Source of the DNA: an uncultured Treponema sp.
GTDB taxonomy: Bacteria > Spirochaetota > Spirochaetia > Treponematales > Treponemataceae
Direction of reading: 5' to 3'
DNA length: 9,228 nt
Assembly (NCBI GenBank): GCA_905236465.1
Contig: CAJOQA010000116.1
Location: forward strand, 1 to 9,228
Below are positions 5,776-9,228 of the stretch, piece by piece. The notes under the pieces are model-generated. The model made no database searches, was not told the origin of the DNA, and saw nothing but the letters and a program-made list of their open reading frames with translations. Position numbers and translations under genes: made by a program. The first letter of the stretch is position 1. Each line of letters starts with the position of its first letter.

Positions 5776-5880
5776 AGCAAATGATTCTGCAAGGTTGATT
5801 TTTAATAAATCTATGTTATAAGGTGTGGACTTGTGAATGCCGAAGGTTGTAATTTTTACTTGACAATGGGAAAATCTAAT
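5761..5880 (-). pseudogene. Short unidentified coding remnant, possibly the C-terminus of an AAA-ATPase-like protein
   Basis: A 39-codon open frame on the minus strand ends in TAA at 5763-5761 and includes KITTFGIHKSTPYN, then LLKINLAESFAKVYN. A T-T-F/Y-G-I/V-x-K stretch followed by a short helix resembles the extreme C-terminus of AAA-ATPase-like/PDDEXK_9 proteins common in anaerobes. The match is weak and done by eye. There is no start codon or ribosome binding site, and the adh promoter is embedded in it. It is in the same frame as the Rpn remnant. Confidence 0.22.
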
Positions 5881-5887
5881 TTATACT
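5860..5887 (+). promoter_or_regulatory. Promoter of the iron-type alcohol dehydrogenase gene
   Basis: TTGACA (5860-5865), a 16-nt spacer and TATACT (5882-5887) form a strong sigma-70-type promoter. The expected start is near 5894, giving a leader of about 19 nt that contains AAGGAGG at 5899-5905. No convincing operator was identified. Confidence 0.75.
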
Positions 5888-5912
5888 TAAATATATAAAA
5901 GGAGGCATTGAT

Positions 5913-7130
5913 TTGCAAAGATTTACATTACCACGTGACTTGTACCATGGAAAAGGTTCCCTTGAAGCCTTGAAAAAACTTAAGGGCAAAAAGGCCGTAA
6001 TTTGTGTTGGTGGTGGCTCAATGAAAAAATTCGGCTTTTTAGATAAGGCGGTTTCTTACCTGAAGGAAGCGGGTATGGAAGTTTCCCTGATTGAAGGAAT
6101 TGAACCGGACCCTTCCGTTACCACTGTTATGAACGGTGCTAAAAAGATGTTGGAATTCCAGCCGGATTGGATTGTTGCAATCGGTGGTGGTTCTCCCATT
6201 GATGCGGCAAAGGCCATGTGGATTAAATACGAATATCCTGACTGCACATTTGAGGATATGTGTAAAGTCTTTGGCATTCCAGAGCTTAGGAAAAAGGCCC
6301 ATTTCTGCGCAGTTTCATCAACTTCGGGAACAGCAACTGAGGTAACTGCATTTTCCATAATCACAGATTATGATAAGGGCATAAAATATCCGATTGCTGA
6401 TTTTGAAATTACCCCCGATGTTGCGATTGTAGACCCCGAACTTGCAGAAACAATGCCACAAAAACTTGTTGCCCACACTGGTATGGATGCAATAACCCAT
6501 GCTATCGAAGCCTATGTTTCTACAGCCCACTGTGACTATACAGATCCTTTGGCAATTCATGCGATTCAGATGATTCAATCTGATTTAGTCAAGTCTTATA
6601 ACGGGGATATGGCAAGCCGTCACAGGATGCACAATGCCCAGTGCCTTGCTGGAATGGCATTCTCAAATGCACTCTTGGGAATTGTACATTCAATGGCCCA
6701 TAAAACAGGAGCTGTTTTTGCGGATCAGGGGGCCCATATCATACACGGAGCCGCAAACGCAATGTATTTGCCAAAAGTCATTGCCTTTAATGCAAAAAAT
6801 GCAGAAGCGGCAGAACGCTATGCTTACATTGCGGACAGCATGAAATTGGGCGGTTCTTCTAATAAAGATAAGATTGAGAAGCTGATTGCCTATCTTCGCA
6901 AAATGAATGATGACTTGAAGATTCCTCATGGAATCGGTACTTACGGGGCAGACAGTTATCCTGCAGAAAAAGGCTTTGTTCCTGAAAATATCTTTAAAGA
7001 ACGTTTGCACAACATAGCGGTAAACGCTATAGCAGATGCTTGTACAGGTTCTAACCCTAGGCAGCCTAGCCCAGAGGAAATGGAAAAACTTCTTGAATGT
7101 TGTTATTACGACAGGGAGGTTGATTTCTAG
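5913..7130 (+). CDS. Iron-containing (type III) alcohol dehydrogenase
   Basis: This 405-aa cytoplasmic oxidoreductase probably reduces acetaldehyde or another short-chain aldehyde with NAD(P)H during fermentation. The N-terminal dinucleotide-binding domain has CVGGGSMKK (31-39) and GGGSPIDAAK (91-100). SSTSGTATEVT (135-145) and DPELAETMP (174-182) lead into the metal-binding half: D192 and H196 in GMDAITHAIEAY, H259 in IVHSMAHKTG, and H278 in IIHGAANA. All four expected metal ligands are present. The spacing between H259 and H278 is about five residues longer than in FucO. The start is TTG 5913, supported by a full AAGGAGG 7 nt upstream and by family alignment; no ATG is available nearby. Length is normal for the family. 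The exact substrate cannot be read from sequence. The gene appears monocistronic, with a promoter just upstream and a terminator after it. Confidence 0.9.
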   Translation: MQRFTLPRDLYHGKGSLEALKKLKGKKAVICVGGGSMKKFGFLDKAVSYLKEAGMEVSLIEGIEPDPSVTTVMNGAKKMLEFQPDWIVAIGGGSPIDAAKAMWIKYEYPDCTFEDMCKVFGIPELRKKAHFCAVSSTSGTATEVTAFSIITDYDKGIKYPIADFEITPDVAIVDPELAETMPQKLVAHTGMDAITHAIEAYVSTAHCDYTDPLAIHAIQMIQSDLVKSYNGDMASRHRMHNAQCLAGMAFSNALLGIVHSMAHKTGAVFADQGAHIIHGAANAMYLPKVIAFNAKNAEAAERYAYIADSMKLGGSSNKDKIEKLIAYLRKMNDDLKIPHGIGTYGADSYPAEKGFVPENIFKERLHNIAVNAIADACTGSNPRQPSPEEMEKLLECCYYDREVDF

Positions 7131-7145
7131 AAAAGTCGCCCGTAT

Positions 7146-7180
7146 GCCACGATCGCAGCCTAGCTACGGTTGTGGCTTTT
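7146..7180 (+). terminator. Rho-independent terminator after the alcohol dehydrogenase gene
   Basis: GCCACGATCG (7146-7155) pairs with CGGTTGTGGC (7167-7176) as a 10-bp stem with two G-U pairs and an 11-nt loop, followed by TTTT (7177-7180). It starts 15 nt after the stop codon. The T-tract is short, so efficiency may be moderate. Confidence 0.65.
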
Positions 7181-7284
7181 CGATTCAGTATAGTAGCTCT
7201 TTGTTATTCAATAGACTAGTGGAATTTATTTGAGAAATTTAGTATTATATAAAGGCTTAAAAAAAGTATATTTGGAGGATTTCA

Positions 7285-8292
7285 ATGAAAGCATCTGAAT
7301 TAAAAATAGCCTTTTATGATACTAGAAGTTACGACAGAGATGCCTTTACAACAGCCAATAAAAACTTTCTATATAATATTGATTTTTTTGACTTCCATCT
7401 TGATGAAAAAACTGCACTTGCCGCAAAGGGCTATGATGTAGTTTGTGTTTTTGTAAATGATAAGCTGGATTCTGAAGTTATAAAAATTCTTTCAGAAAAC
7501 GGAATAAAACTGATAGCCCTTCGTTGCGCCGGCTTTAATAATGTAGATTTGAATGCTGCTGAAAAAGAAGGAATAAAGGTTGTAAGAGTTCCGGCCTATT
7601 CTCCACATTCTGTCGCAGAGCATGCGGTTGCCCTTTTGATGTCCCTTACCCGTCGCATTCCCCAAGCTTATATGCGTACTAGAACAGGAAACTTTACGCT
7701 TAACGGGCTTACCGGTCGCGATTTAAATGGACTTACAGCCGGTATTTTGGGAACTGGAAAAATCGGTCGGATAATGGCTGAGATTTTAAGCGGCTTTGGG
7801 ATGAAGATAGAGCTTTATGATATCTATCCAAATAAAGATTGGGCAAATGCAAAGGGCTTTGAATATGTACAGTTGCAGCAACTTTTCAAGGATGCTGATG
7901 TATTAAGCTTGCACTGCCCGTTAACAGAGGATACAAAGCACATTGTAAATGAACAGTCCTTGCAGTTGATGAAAAGGGATGCTGTTATAATAAATACAGG
8001 ACGTGGTGCCCTTATCGATACTAAGGCTTTGGTCTATGCCCTTAAGAAGCAGATAATCGGTGGAGCTGCCCTTGATGTTTACGAAGAGGAAAGCAAGTAC
8101 TTTTTTGATGATTGGTCTGTTGATGTCATTAGGGATGATGTTCTTGCCCGCCTTATGACATTCCCCAATGTAATAATCACAGCTCATCAGGCTTTCTTAA
8201 CAAGCAACGCCCTTCAGTCAATTGCAGAAACAACACTTTCTAATATTAGTGCTTTTGCAGAAGGCTCTGAATTAGAAAACCAAGTAAAATGA
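7285..8292 (+). CDS. ldhA: D-lactate dehydrogenase, LdhA type
   Basis: This 335-aa enzyme reduces pyruvate to D-lactate with NADH and recycles NAD+ during fermentation. It parallels E. coli LdhA along its whole length: the FFDF....EKTA region (34-43), IALRCAGFNNVDL (77-89), VRVPAYSP (100-107), AEHAVALLM (111-119), the Rossmann motif GTGKIG (156-161), D179 at the adenine-ribose-binding position, LHCPLT (209-214) and RGALID (240-245). The catalytic residues by alignment are R240, E269 and H301 (HQAF). GGAGG at 7274-7278 lies 6 nt before the ATG. The AT-rich upstream region contains TATTAT at 7243-7248 but no good -35, so the promoter is uncertain. The stop overlaps the next gene by ATGA, implying co-expression. 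Confidence 0.95.
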   Translation: MKASELKIAFYDTRSYDRDAFTTANKNFLYNIDFFDFHLDEKTALAAKGYDVVCVFVNDKLDSEVIKILSENGIKLIALRCAGFNNVDLNAAEKEGIKVVRVPAYSPHSVAEHAVALLMSLTRRIPQAYMRTRTGNFTLNGLTGRDLNGLTAGILGTGKIGRIMAEILSGFGMKIELYDIYPNKDWANAKGFEYVQLQQLFKDADVLSLHCPLTEDTKHIVNEQSLQLMKRDAVIINTGRGALIDTKALVYALKKQIIGGAALDVYEEESKYFFDDWSVDVIRDDVLARLMTFPNVIITAHQAFLTSNALQSIAETTLSNISAFAEGSELENQVK

Positions 8293-9227
8293 TTATCAAC
8301 ACTGGCGGTAGGACAGATACTGTACAGTATTATAGCGAATGGCTCTTGAACCGCTTTAAGGAGGGTTTTGTCTATGTGCGAAATCCTCTGTTTGAAGAAA
8401 AGGTGAGCCGTTATGAGCTTGACCCTAAAAAAGTGGACTGTGTGGTTTTCTGCTCTAAGAATTATGAGCCTATTCTAGACCGCCTGAATGAGATAACCGG
8501 CAGGTTCAACACATATTTTTTTTATACGATAACTGCCTATGGGAAGGATATAGAGCCTGGTGTTCCTGGAATAGATAAGAGCATTGATACTCTCTTAAAA
8601 CTTGAAAAGCTTGTGGGTAAAGAAAAAATTGCTTGGCGTTACGATCCTGTATTGCTGACAAAAAAATACACAATCCAGCAACATCTTATAACCTTTGCCC
8701 ATATGGCAGCCCGCCTTTGTCGCCATATAAATCGGTGTATTTTTTCTTTTGTGGAATACTATCGTAAAGTACAGTTTAATATGCCTGAACTTCTTATGCT
8801 GAGTGAAGAAGATATGCAGGAACTGGCCAAAGGCTTTGCTACTATTGCTCAAAAGTATAATTTTCGGCTTCAGACTTGCGCGACAAACCAAGACTTTTCG
8901 TCTTATGGTATACTAGGTCCTGGTTGCATAAAGCTAAGTACTATTGCACAGGCAAATGACGCTGACTTTAAGGATTTAAAACATAAGGGAATGCGGCATG
9001 GCTGTACTTGTATGTCAAGCCACGACATAGGGGCCTATAATTCATGTCCAAATGGCTGTAAATATTGCTATGCAAACCAATCAGCGGAAGAGGCAGTTAA
9101 AAATTATAAGAGTCACGAGCCTAGCTCCCCAATCCTTCTAGGTAGCATAAGCGAGAAAGATATAGTTACCCAAAGCCATCAAGTTTCATTTCTTAAGGCT
9201 ACAGAACGGCAACTGCCACTTTTCTAA
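8289..9227 (+). CDS. DUF1848 family protein (putative iron-sulfur protein)
   Basis: This 312-aa protein belongs to a family with no assigned reaction. Recognisable family blocks are INTGGRTDT (3-11), VDCVVFCSKNYEPILDRL (49-66), YFFYTITAYGKDIEP (76-90), KIAWRYDPVLL (113-123), CIFSFVEYYRK (150-160) and the C-terminal cysteine region with DIGAYNSCPNGCKYCYAN (246-263). C253, C257 and C260 form C-x3-C-x2-C, the spacing of radical-SAM 4Fe-4S sites, but placed at the C-terminus; C239 and C241 (HGCTC) add two more potential ligands. C55 stands where relatives usually have Trp (VFWTKN), as I recall. The ATG overlaps the ldhA stop by 4 nt (ATGA), with no strong ribosome binding site, so translational coupling is likely. 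The stop TAA ends one base before the window end, so the gene is complete. Confidence 0.85.
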   Translation: MIINTGGRTDTVQYYSEWLLNRFKEGFVYVRNPLFEEKVSRYELDPKKVDCVVFCSKNYEPILDRLNEITGRFNTYFFYTITAYGKDIEPGVPGIDKSIDTLLKLEKLVGKEKIAWRYDPVLLTKKYTIQQHLITFAHMAARLCRHINRCIFSFVEYYRKVQFNMPELLMLSEEDMQELAKGFATIAQKYNFRLQTCATNQDFSSYGILGPGCIKLSTIAQANDADFKDLKHKGMRHGCTCMSSHDIGAYNSCPNGCKYCYANQSAEEAVKNYKSHEPSSPILLGSISEKDIVTQSHQVSFLKATERQLPLF

Positions 9228-9228
9228 A

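Noticed and set aside
5831..5837. TTGTGAA resembling half of a Rex (redox repressor) operator upstream of the alcohol dehydrogenase
   Set aside because: The second half (TTCACAA after six bases) is absent, and the site lies upstream of the -35. One half-site is expected by chance.
5880..5899. TTTATA...TATAAA inverted repeat over the adh -10 region as an operator
   Set aside because: Six-base AT-only arms in an AT-rich promoter are expected by chance, with no matching copy elsewhere in the window.
7230..7273. Promoter for ldhA using TTGAGA (7230-7235) with TATTAT (7243-7248) or TATATT (7267-7272)
   Set aside because: The spacers would be 7 and 31 nt, far from 16-18. TATTAT alone, with no -35, is not enough to call.

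Overview
The window looks like chromosomal DNA of a spirochaete, most likely Treponema. The C-terminal tail of the S41 protease, the spirochaete-style lipobox (T-F-S-C), the short PPi-type phosphofructokinase and the Rpn-family remnant all fit this. Base composition is moderately AT-rich, and no rRNA, tRNA, CRISPR array or complete insertion sequence was seen. Family calls rest on reading motifs by eye, without database searches.

Layout. Positions 1-2990 (+) are a tightly packed set: the end of an S41 C-terminal processing protease, rsmE (16S rRNA m3U1498 methyltransferase), a WecG/TagA-like protein that lacks several family motifs, and a sigma-54-activator-type AAA+ protein with no DNA-binding domain. 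Gaps are 2 and 19 nt, with one 19-nt overlap. A strong extended -10 promoter at the end of the AAA+ gene drives a lipoprotein with two LEA14-like domains (3034-4047). This converges, 5 nt stop to stop, on a minus-strand PPi-dependent phosphofructokinase (4053-5330). The phosphofructokinase promoter sits so close to its ATG that the mRNA should be leaderless.

Positions 5331-5912 hold the phosphofructokinase promoter, a decayed Rpn-family (PD-(D/E)XK nuclease/'transposase') remnant, a small unidentified remnant, and the promoter of the next gene. The last 64 codons of the Rpn remnant are open and have their own good ribosome binding site. Then, on the plus strand, come an iron-type alcohol dehydrogenase (5913-7130) with a terminator, an LdhA-type D-lactate dehydrogenase (7285-8292), and a DUF1848 protein overlapping it by ATGA (8289-9227).

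Together, the right half groups a glycolytic enzyme (PPi-linked) with two NAD(P)H-reoxidising fermentation enzymes, as expected for an anaerobic sugar fermenter. The points most worth a second look are the orphan Rpn C-terminal ORF, which resembles the intragenic RpnS antitoxins; the leaderless phosphofructokinase transcript; the AAA+ activator with an apparent Asp-to-Asn pseudo-receiver and no helix-turn-helix; and the TagA-like protein without its family catalytic motifs.
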